Shown one piece after another: positions 46,704 through 57,500 of a stretch of 64,000 nt of DNA (its first letter is position 1; each line of letters opens with the position of its first letter). Position numbers and translations under genes: made by a program. Location of the stretch: positions 4,439,144 through 4,503,143 of the forward strand of contig NW_017804020.1 of NCBI RefSeq assembly GCF_001625305.1, given 5' to 3'. The DNA comes from Branchiostoma belcheri (Eukaryota; Chordata; Leptocardii; Amphioxiformes; Branchiostomatidae). The notes below the pieces were generated by a model. That model ran no database searches. It was given only the letters and a program-made list of their open reading frames with translations, and had not been told where the DNA came from.

Positions 46704-47208
46704 GTAATCTGTGCGGTTGTGAAGTCCCCCCGTAGCTGCGCCTTCATGCAGCCGGCGTGTGTTGACGCCGTGTACGTGAACGACCCGACACAGTGCTGCC
46801 CCTACATGACCTGTCCTAACGGTGAGAACGTGCACATGTGTTTATACATCTGTATCAGCATAGCCGGTATAACCTCCCTTCGGCGTAACACACCAGCTTC
46901 ACATGTACTCAGTTTAGACAGATAAATATATTATGTATACACATACTATAAAATTGAAATACCTGCTTGAAATTTTAACATCATATTGCCAGAGATGTAT
47001 ATAGAGTCATATTTTTTGATGAAATTCATTTTCTAAATGCTTTGGTGTCCTGTTAATTCCTTCCGTAGGTGAGAACTGCCAGGCGGGAGACCAGATCATT
47101 CCCGCCGGCCAGACTGTGGAAGTGGACGGTGCGCACTGCCGCTGTCACGGCATGCTGGCCGTCTGCTCCGCCACGGTCAGTCACGAGGCGGTCATGCCTC
47201 TCAACTAG
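46704..47208 (+). pseudogene. orphan exons 2 and 3 of VWC-like gene 2
   Basis: Exon 2' (46704-46821) and exon 3' (47069-47208) retain acceptors, donor, frame and stop, and encode almost the same residues as the intact gene (QCCPYMTCPNG, HCRCHGMLAVC). The signal-peptide exon and promoter are missing: the block begins about 9 bp upstream of exon 2'. The preceding sequence is ELAPOR promoter in the opposite gene orientation. Without a start it is best read as a truncated copy, although a plus-strand transcript from the copied bidirectional promoter could include it. Confidence 0.75.
46850..46904. repeat. 55-bp insertion with ACAT duplication, related to 21261-21310
   Basis: Relative to block A the intron here gains 55 bp flanked by ACAT on both sides. 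Its inverted sequence (GTGTTACGCCGAAGG and TTATACCGGCTAT) matches a CFAP276 intron at 21261-21310, so it is a dispersed repeat that inserted after the block duplicated, or polymorphically. Confidence 0.8.
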
Positions 47209-47785
47209 GTCGGGCAGCAGCGGTGCAAAGCAAGGGTACAGGCACCGGAAAACCGACATGCAAGATCGTCAGAATCATCAGAATAAACACCTTTGCAAGC
47301 CACATATTGTGTCAAGGGTGTCCTCGTGTTTTACTGTATACTATAAACCTAGTAACTAAGAAGGAGAGAAGAATTCAACTGTATAGTGGAAAATGGACGG
47401 TTTTGCTATTTTGTGTCTGTGTGTTTTTCAGCGATATTTCTAATAAACACACTGAGTATTGTCAAATATCCTCAGCGCTACGTATACAATATTTGTCTGT
47501 AAGACTAGAAGGGTCCTAAAACAGTGAGGATAAAGGGGTGAAGTCTGCCGTCTCTGATTGCATTTTTGTAGAAGGTAGCAGAGTTGTTGTGCGTACAATT
47601 GAGTTGTAGGGGCCTGCGTAGACAAATAAGCTCGCCATGCGACAGTAGTGTGGGATGCTCCGTTTTACTACAGGGAGTTAAACAGTGGCGACATGAATAT
47701 AAGTGTAACTTGAGTGTGTCGCCACCGCGTCTTGTCATTATATGTTTCAATAAAAAAAACTTAAAGACTGTCCACAAGGTAAATT

Positions 47786-49341
47786 CTAAAAATGCCCAAA
47801 CAGTTCAGTCGGGCCCGGGTTATAGTTCACCCTGTGGTCAAACTTCTTCCAAAGCGAGGGCCTGCCTGCGCATGCGCTGATGACGACCACCCTGTCCCTA
47901 AACTCCAGCAGGTCTTCCTTGATCCTGGTGTCCAGTTCCCGGACTCCCCTCGCCAGCTCTCCGCCTTTCACCCGGTCCATGGGAGGGGGGAAGCCTTCTC
48001 TCATCATCGCGAGGTACCTGGAGAAAAACAGATTCCTCACCCTGTTACATGTTCTAAACGGGAACATCTAGTGTACAGAAACTAGAGTGGAGAAACGAAA
48101 TAATTGTAACAAAAAAATAAGTTTTTGCCACAGATAAACCATCAAAACTATGATTATTTTATTTTATTTTATCTTATTTTATCTTATTTTATCTTATTTT
48201 ATCTTATTTTATCTTATTTTATCTTATTTTATTTTATCTTATTTTATCTTATTTTATCTTATTTTATCTTATTTCATCTTATTTCATCTTATTTCATCTT
48301 ATTTCATCTTATTTCATCTTATTTTATTTTGTTTTATTTTATTTCACTTTATTTCACTTTATTTCATTTTATTTCATTTTCTTAAGGACACTGACCTGTG
48401 TTTCTCAATCCTGACGGGAACAGTACGGACCTCGCACGTGACCTTGACGAACCCGTTGGCGCGCAGTTCTGTGGTCAGCTTGTTGGACGACACGCTGGTC
48501 TCCTGCAGGAGTTTGTACCCAGCGGCCGGGAGGGGCAGCGAGCACAGTCCTGGAGTACACACGTGAACATGAAATTAGAGATATTGGCAAAAAAAATGAA
48601 AAAAAGACTGGCAATACCCAAGATCTTCTGTCATCAGAGGGCTTGGTCAGTCTTTGGAGTGCAGTTTTGTTGGTTGCAAAGCGCAAACCACGGAGTCTAG
48701 CCATGGTATATTCTGCACAAAATCTTTCTATTTCAATTTCAATTCTTTATTATTATACCAATTGCAACATTACAGACTTGATTTAGTTATCAATCCCATA
48801 TAGTACACCGCTCACCTACTGGCCGATGAATAATGACAATTTTCCCATCTTCTGCCAGCATGTTGCCGACGTGGTCGAACATGCTCCCCGTGTTCTCCAC
48901 ACAGCCGAGGGCGTCATAAAACACCACCCTGTCGTACGGCACCGCCTTCCCCGCGTCGCTCAGGAAGTTTCCCGACGACTTGACGGGAATGGCGCCCGCC
49001 ACGATGGTGAAGTCGTTCTGCGTGTTCGGGTACACGGCGCTGGCGGGCAGGGATCTTTTTAACGGGATGGCGCCGGTCTGCGCTCCGAGATGCACGCGTT
49101 TCACCCGCTTCCGTAACGCGAACTTGGACTCCAGAAGGGGCGCGAAGCTCCCGCGGTAGTTACCGACGTACGCGACGGCATGTTCGGGTTCGATCCCGAC
49201 GAGATCGTCGATCAGATTCAGTATCGCCTCTCCGTGACTGTCGCCGAGGCTGTAGGGAACCTTCGTCGGGCTGCCTTCGACATCATCCTGACGACGTCTC
49301 TCGTGACGCTCCGGTGTTGAGGCAGCCTGCGACGCGGACAT
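47786..49341 (-). CDS. putative class I SAM-methyltransferase-like protein
   Basis: Three exons (49341-48816, 48549-48396, 48017-47786) give 303 residues, complete from ATG to TAG with matching phases. I do not recognise a named orthologue. The layout suggests a Rossmann methyltransferase fold: AVAYVGNYRGSF could be a degenerate first glycine loop, DRVVFYDALGCVENTGSMFDHVGNMLAEDGKIVIIHRP resembles the strand-4/strand-5 region with an L-x-x-D/G-G-K turn, and a C-terminal strand pair follows (FVKVTCEVRTVPV). The last part, YLAMMREGFPPPMDRV through DRVVVISACAGRP, is what one sees after the core in this type of enzyme. Catalytic residues cannot be named. The last exon is duplicated as an orphan at 37990-38221. 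No signal peptide or membrane segment, so probably cytosolic. Confidence 0.62.
48154..48385. repeat. expanded ATCTTATTTT microsatellite, copy B
   Basis: About 22 units of 10 bp, with internal shifts from ATCTTATTTT to ATCTTATTTC and ATTTCACTTT. It lies in the intron between exons 2 and 3 of the methyltransferase-like gene. The ORFs translating as repeated ILFYLILSYF are an effect of the repeat. Confidence 0.95.
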
Positions 49342-51584
49342 TGTGTATACCAGCGACTAGCTTACACCAAACGGGGCACAGAAATGTCTTCGTGTGTTGG
49401 AGATATCGCTGATTCCTGACGTTTCGTGACGTTACCTGGCGCTCGGCAGAATCACTGCTCGATCCTTTTGTTATCATTTTCCCCGGTGACCTAGCTACCG
49501 GGCGTTAAATTTTTAATAAGCTACTGCGCTTTTCACGGAAGATTCCATCGACCTATTAATCAATCAGTCAATGGAGGTAGCCTTCATTGATCACAAACCA
49601 ATACATCAGAACCGATTGAAAACAATTCCAAAGACTGTTTATTTGTATATTCAGAGTGAACCGTAGCAACCCCCCACTCCAAGAGACAGCACACTGGTGG
49701 TACTAAGGGCATCTCGACGGCTTGTGTTTGGATAAAAACGCAAATATAAACACACTTATCAGCCTGTAAAGCCGTAATGTAAGATTTAGTGACTTGAAGC
49801 AATGATAGAATTATCCACAGCGGAAAGGGGTTTCCCAGTGTGTCTTTGTGTGCACAATAAAGACGAAGTACTAGTACTTGAGCGACTCCACGCTACGTCA
49901 CACATGCTTCTACAGGTTTTACAACGACTAGTACCGTTTCAGGAGGATTTACAACCAACTATGGAGCTACTGTATACGAGCTCGAGTGTGTGCGATTATA
50001 TCTTCCTTTGTGATATGGACCACAGTTTGAAGTGAACATAGTAGAGCTCCATTACATTGTACATCCTTGCATGAGCTCATGTTACCATATTGGTGAAAAT
50101 AGGTTACGAAGCCATAGTGTCTCAGGAAGCGAGGAAGATGCTTTGTGTTTATGCTTTGTATCCTAATTCCTCCATTTCCTCGCGAGTCCCGGACTCAATA
50201 CGTCTACTCAATACGTTGTGCGTGTGTCTGATGCTCGACAAGACTGTAGATTGTCACGAATCCGCTAGGGGACAGTATTAACAAGTTACGTGTTTTACGT
50301 GAGGCTGAAGTAACCACCCGAGTCTTCCCTGTGATGATACAAATGTCCTTGTCATCAAATGTTACCTTTTAGCTATCATTAGCTGATTTGTACCTCAATG
50401 AAGAAGAAAATTTGGTATGTATGTAGTTGGCACAGACCCCGAGGTCTAACTCAAGGGACCAGGGGACTGGTAGAAATTTCCTTGCTGGCATATTGGCATT
50501 GGATCCGAGGAGCTGGGCTGTGTACGTAGGTCCTTCACCTTGGCCCTTGACATAGTCTGGCATCCAGGCTACGGAGAGGCTCGCACCTAACACGGCAGGA
50601 TTCAAGGCTAGCAAATCTCCACCTCTTCAAATACCTTAGATTTCATACTACATAGCAACTTTCACGAGAGCATTAATTACAACGAACAGTGCCCGGTACT
50701 AAGGGCAGTAAACAGGCACAAAGAAGGGTAATAAGTCAATAAATCAATAAGCAATCATTGGTAATAAATCAATGACCAACAGTGATCGCGACCTCGACCT
50801 CTGTGACAAGCGCCCAGCCTGGCTAACGTCTGGAGCCATCTGGTACAAATAACAGCTGGCAGTCGACGGCTAACATTGGTGATAGAAGGGCGTTCCCGGT
50901 GACAAGAACAACTATATGTTAAGTCTCCAAGCAGATTTCTTCAGGAGATTTAATGAATAGTGATCATCATGAAAGTTGTGAAAGTTACATGTTTTAAGGC
51001 AAAAGTTACATGTTTTAAGGCAAAACTTTTGTTCCAATACAAAAGGTAAATGTTCTCACACCCAGTTACTCCGTCATAAACTACTGAGGAAGATCAGTAG
51101 ACTGACCCAGTGAGAACAGTGATAATATTTTCCTTCCTCTGTAGTAGTGACACAACGGCCGCAAAACCACACGAGTGTTTGTATTGGGCCACTGTGGTCT
51201 GCCCTGCCACACAAGGTCTCGCTTAGTTCCGCCTTGGGGAAGAATAAAAGCCTGCTGTGTTGGTCCTTACAGGCGCATCAACAGTTGTCGTCATTTTTCA
51301 CGGCAACGTCGACGTGCGGCAGCCTCGCCCGGCGTCCACACCGCGCTGTGCAAACATAACGGTCCAATCTCTCATGTTGACGGCTTTTATATTGACACTG
51401 TTACAATGTGTACACGGTGACAAACACACACTAAACGCCTCGAGAAGGAAGTTGAAAAGCTAACCCTGTCAGGAACAACCGAAGAGTTGTGATAGTTGAT
51501 CGGATCCTTGTGTTCACGAGGACCGTCGGGTACTTCTGACCGACAGGGAAGTTTTACCGCCACACGACAGAGCAGAGCTGGAAC
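49342..51584. other. intergenic region between the methyltransferase-like and NAALADase-like genes
   Basis: No exon was recognised. It should contain both divergent promoters. The part near 50520-50580 has phrases also present near 40845-41050 in the ADAMTS-like gene (GTCCTTCACCTTG-type and AGTCTGGCATCCAGGCTAC), so a dispersed repeat is present in both places. A 17-bp piece, AAAGTTACATGTTTTAA, is directly repeated near 50985-51020. Confidence 0.5.
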
Positions 51585-54500
51585 ATGGGGAATTGGTCAA
51601 GGAACCGCGTCATCCTCATCTCGGTCGTTGTCGGGGTGCTGGGGATTGCGGTCGGCGTGCTGATCGGCTACTTCTCGGCCCCGTCCGGCCCGTCCGGCAC
51701 CGGAGAGTTCGCAGAGTTCCTCTCGGAGGGGGACGCGTGGGTCGCCGAGGCGCTGAGGGACGAGATCAACGCTGACAACATCAAGGAAAATCTACGGTAG
51801 GTTGTGTATCATGCTTACGAAATGTAACATACTGAAATAAAGGGAGGGGTGTAGAGCTAATTGCACTTAAAAGATAAAATAGATGAAATGTATGAAACTT
51901 TATGATTGATTTCTTGTCAGTGCATGTACGAGACGAGCAAGAACAAACTCTGTATAATTGGCTGGAAGCTGTTATCGAACGTAAAACTATAACGTGATAT
52001 CGAAAATGATTCCAAAGCTATTAAAATGTTTCCTGCTACAGTATGCCTACGTAACACAATCTTTCACCATGGCCAAACCGTGTTGTTATCGACATGATCG
52101 TACATAGGTACACGTACGCACCGTGTAACAAAACAGGTCGCGCAGGTGTTGGCGTTTTTCCAAGAGTTCTCACCCCGTACGTGAGTCCCCAGCAAACTAC
52201 AAAACTATATGTAGTTATACACATAGTTAGCACTATGCCTGCCGTACTTTATCTTGGGTGGTTATAAACAGGTAATAATCAATTCTGATATACGAATCAT
52301 GCGTCTCACTTTGATGTAATCATCTCTGAGCAGAGTACTGGTATTTGGGCTTGTTTTCGGGTTACTTTGACGCTGTGTTGACGCTGTACATATCACTAAT
52401 CAAACATGGGCGTTGCGTCCTGAATTACCGCAGACCAGCCAGGTCTTGTTCACGCTGAGAGCCAAATTTCACCACCCTCCCCCGTAACCTCGGATTGACC
52501 TAACCTCACGGCCAACACCCAGGCTACTGTCAGACTACAGGCTCCAGTCTCCATGGGGAGGCTACATACGTTTTACTAGCTGTCCTTTTCTGTACCCTTG
52601 AAGAGCCAGTTTTACAAAGATAGGGCAGCTAGGAAAACGTAACGAGTTAGTCACCCTATATCTGCTTGGGGGCGAGATTACGTCATCCCGACAACTTCGC
52701 GTACTCAAGCCGGGCAATGTCAAAGACCAAGTCTGTCTCTCCTTAACCAAATAACTGTCACTTGACAGGATAGAAAAATAGCAGAGGTGCAACACGAAGA
52801 CATGCAGCATGGCTATCGTCATGATAAACCAGATTTTATTTCGATATCAGAAGTAAAAGACAAGGAACTGCCATAGCTTTACACAACTTCTACAAAACAT
52901 TTAATACACCTTTACGCACGGAGGTAACAAGACCAAAATGATATGTTTCAGAAGGCCATCCAGTCTTGATGATTTTCCTGTACTGTCACTGTCAGTATGT
53001 GCATCGTGTATTGAACCTTCTCACTGAAAAGGCTCCATTTTAGTTATTTATTGATCCATTGGTGCTGTGGTGTAGTGGCTTTCGCTTTCAAACAACAAGC
53101 ACTAGAGGACTGTATTTACATTTGAAAAAATGATGTAAATGAATAAATATTTTTCATCTCTGTCCGAAGCCTTCCATGGTCGCTATCATTAACCAACTAT
53201 ACACATGAATGAATTCTGTACGTTCTTTGATACTTTGATACTGGTGGGCTGTATCAATCCATATCCATAACCATACGTCACTCCTAGATACCTGACGTCA
53301 AAACCACATCTAGCAGGCACACCCGAGAGCAAGGAGCACGCTGATTGGGTGGTGCAGAAATGGCGGGAACAGGGCTTGGACGACGCTTACCTCACGAACT
53401 ACAACATCCTGCTGTCCTATCCGGACAGGGACAGTCCCCAGCTACATAGCTCTGCTAGATGTGTAAGTACAGCTGCGTACCTCTGCTAGATGTGTAAGTA
53501 CAGCTGCGTACTTCTGCTAGATGTGTAAGTAAAGCTACATACATCTGCTAGATGGCCTAGATGTGTAAAATCAGCAAAATCAGCTACATACAAGGCTCTG
53601 CTATCTGAATCTGTAGTACAATAGTTACATACTGCAAATCTCTGATAGATCAATATGCGTAGGCGCAGGCTGAGAAGTCCATGAAGCTACATATCTCTGC
53701 TGACTGCGCAAATTCAGCAAAATGTCATGACCTCATGACCACCTGTTGCCACAGAAACGGCATCGAGCAGTTCCGGACGGCCGTGTTTGAGGAGGCGGTA
53801 GACGCGGAGACGGAGCAGTGGCTGTCCTCCATCGTGCAGCCGTTCAACGCCTACTCCGCGCCGGGAACTGTGCAGGTGGGTACCGGTCCTCGGTTTAGTA
53901 AGTCCTTTGTTTAATGAGTCAATTGGAGTCACTTGTGATAGTTAACTTCCTTTATGAATTTACTCTGTGGATTATACGGATACAGATGCGATGATGGTAT
54001 GGCATGTAGCCTATGCTTGTCGTGGTACAACCTGGCATAGGAAGTGCACGCGTCGGATGCACGGTGTGTCGTACCACTGGTGCTGCCGCTCCCTGGTGAC
54101 GCTGCTGAAGATGGGGCTGTAAACTACGCAATCTTCGATGTCGTACTCGTTGTCCGGCTCTCCCGGAGCCCACATGTTGTAGTCACCGAGCGCGGTGCCG
54201 TCGAGCCACTCGAAGCTTCCTTCTCCGCGCTGATCGTGCAGACCGATCCAGAAGGAGGAGCCGTTGTTGACGGAGTTGCACAAGGAGATGAGGAAGGCGT
54301 TAGTGCCGGCGTCTCGGGGCATGGCGAGGGTGCCGCCGTTTTTTGCGACAGATCAGAGCCGATTGCCAGAAGTTCTTTTTCACGCTGAACGCCTTGTAGC
54401 AGATTCCGTGCCACTTGACATATTCTTCGGGACAACCTACATCTATGCCCATCTCCGTCCTATTTTCATGACGTATTCGCCACTTGCTTGTATCTTCGGG

Positions 54501-57500
54501 GAAAGATAATTTGTTAAGACGCTGTTCCAAGACGTTAGACAGGTTCTGCTGACTGTTCAGATTGAGTTTTAAGGCGTCGACAGCGACGGTCAGCTGCGAT
54601 ATTTCCTCCTTATTGATGAACATCGCCACGGCGAGCACCACGGCGACCAGGGTGACTACCACAGCGGAGGCGACGCCCACGCGGCTGCGGTTTGAGCGGT
54701 GGAAGCTACAGAGAGCACGGCGGCGCCCGCTTGCTCTACCCGGAAATGCTTGATCTGCGGACGTGTCGGCATGAAGGCTGATGGCGTTATCCCTTGCTTG
54801 GTGTGACTTCGCCTCCTCCTCCTTCCCCTGGAGTGACGTCGACTGCTCCGCCTGGAGTAAAGTTGTCTGGTCCGCTTGGAGTGACTCCCCCTCCTGCTTA
54901 GTTCGCTGCCGCTGAAAACGAGCCCTTTGCCCGGGCTCCTGAATCTGTAGTACTACCGCCTCGGCTGTTTCGTATACGTCTGAAGACGTTCCTTGGTCTT
55001 CCTGCCACCTGCCTGGAGCGCTGCTTCCATGGCGAGCACGCCCACATGAACCGCCACGATGGACAGGAGGGGGTCGGGATGGCGGCCGGCCGGTTTGGCC
55101 GCTGCCGGGGCCAGAGAGAGGGGGGAGAGGGGTCCAGACAGGCTGCGCTTGCTCATACATTTGTTCTGTAGACTGTACTAACAGAGAAAGACAGTGCAGT
55201 TTATGACAGTAAAATATATGAATATTGCCTAGTATATCATGATTAGTCTGAAGAAACAAGCGCCCCTTCCCTTATATGGAAGAACAGGACGTGGTTTCTT
55301 TTTTCTAGACGTCACAGACTAATTTTCGTGGAAACAGCCTTGCCTTGGAGCTATTGACGTCACCCTTAAACTAGTTGTTGAGATCTACTGCAGCTGATTG
55401 AAATATTGATTTTTCGAATCTTTGCAGACACTTGCAATCTAAAGGTTCAGGGTTCGACTCTCTAGCAAAACCCAAAGATGTGCCCTTCGGGGAAAGACAT
55501 TTTACTCCTACTATTTGTCAGTGCTCAATAGACTCAGATGAACATGAGTACCAAGCTTCGGTTGGAAACGTCCTTTGAGTGGGATGTAGTTATAAAGCCG
55601 GGGGTCCTGTGCTTGAGGAGAGCCACAGCTCAAGCACGTGAAAGGACAACGATACAAATGTCCATCCACACAACTGCTTGGATACCAAACAAAAATCTTG
55701 GATAAAAAAATTAAAATCGAAGACACAGTTTGCACCACTATAGAAACTACAATGAAGCTACAAACGTAAACGCCCTTATTTTCGCTAAACACATTCCAGG
55801 GAGACGTGGTGTACGTGAACTACGCACGCGTGGAAGACTTCGAGCGGCTGAGGGACGAGCTGAACGTTGACGTCACAGGGAAGGTCGCCATCGCGCGCTA
55901 CGGGAAGATATTCCGGGGTGAAAAGGTAGGGGGCGCTTCTTATCCGGTATCGCACAGACAACAGGTATCGGCTTCACGAGAATGACTACATTTCATTTCA
56001 TTTCTTCTGGACAAATTTTTGTTGAGTCATGCACATGATAAGAGGTATAAGGTAAATATACTTGGCACAATGTAGCTTGCTCAACAGATATCTTGCTCAA
56101 TCAGACGTGCAGCCCAAAGACCCCGAGAGATAGCAATTCAAGAACTTAAGTAAGAACTTACTCTGGTCTAGATTCTAAATACCTATTATATCAGGTGCCC
56201 AATGTGATACAACAAGGATTTATATTGGTATTTTGCGCCGAAGAACTTATCCTGATACTGGATAACCAATAATTAATATAACAGAACGAATGTGACGTTA
56301 CATGTATACGCAGAAGTACTGATATTTGCCCTCCAGGCTAAATACGCGCAGCAGTTCGGTGTCGCCGGGCTGATCCTGTTCACGGACCCGGAGGACACGG
56401 TGGGGCCCGACGGGGAGAGAGACCTGTACCCGCGCGGCTGGTACCTGCCGGGCACGGGCGTGCAGAGAGGAAACATCCTCAACAGCGCAGGGGCGGGCGA
56501 GCCGCTCACACCCGGGTACCCCGCCAAGGGTAGGGCGGCTCTCACGGCCATCTAAGATTTGCGACATTTTTGTAAAACTTTTGACAGAAGTTTTCTTTAC
56601 AACTTTGCATTATTAAACTATGCTTTTTCTAAGTTTTCCAAAATAAAAGACTGTCGTTTATAAGAAGTTTAAGTTGTACTATGTCCTCTGCAGACTACAT
56701 GTTCCGGATAAGAGAGAACGAGACGGACGCCCTTGCGAGGATTCCCGTACATCCCATCGGCTACAGCGACGCCTGGCACATCCTCAAGTACTGCAGTTTT
56801 TTTAAACACATACAACTGACTGCTCTGCGGTCTTGTACAAAAATAATATGAAAAATTGTGAAGAAATTATATAATCGGCATATAACAAACATACACACAA
56901 AGATAATTCTTAAAATGGTACTTCACTTCCAGGGGGTTAGGTAATAACAACGAAATAGAAATGTTAAAATCATTGTTATCCTTTACTTTTCAGTGCGATC
57001 GGCGGCCCGGACGCCCCGGAAGAGTGGCAGGGAGGACTCAACATCACCTACCGGCTGGGGCCTGGCTTCAACTCGGCAACCTGGGCCCGGTACGGACAGA
57101 CATATGGATTCCAAGTTATAAAATGATCTGAATATATAGGTTCATGATTTACAGCATTAAACTGTTACACACGACTAAAAGTTCAGCTCGTAGAAAGCCT
57201 CTAAATGACNNNNNNNNNNNNNNNNNNNNTTCTTTTGCCATCATCTTCAAAGATGCCACCAGCAACCAGAAATTATGACTATCTAGGGCTCTGCCATCAT
57301 CTTACGAGATGGCTAAAATTGAATTAAAATATATGCGTATAATCTACTTTTTTTTCCTTTCCTCCTGTTATGTTTCTCTAGACCGTTACGTGATCATGGG
57401 GAACCACCGGGACTCCTGGACTCTGGGAGCGGTGGACCCGACCAGCGGCACCGCCGTCATGGTGGAGGTCACCCGGGCCTTCATGCAGATGGTCAAACGG

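Larger units (their letters stand above)
46694..48383. repeat. duplicated block, copy B
   Basis: Near-identical to 36602-38428, apart from an extra 55-bp insertion at 46850, absence of the element at 36833-37226, about 85 extra bases near 47690 and a longer terminal microsatellite. It contains the functional last exon of the methyltransferase-like gene. Confidence 0.9.

Noticed and set aside
48125-48566. Plus-strand ORFs translating as repeated Ile/Leu/Phe/Tyr motifs
   Set aside because: They are translations of the 10-bp microsatellite in an intron of the methyltransferase-like gene; no membrane-protein family is implied.
53058-53110. Possible tRNA gene (A-box-like GGTGTAGTGGC)
   Set aside because: No B box at the right distance and no cloverleaf; more likely a SINE head fragment.
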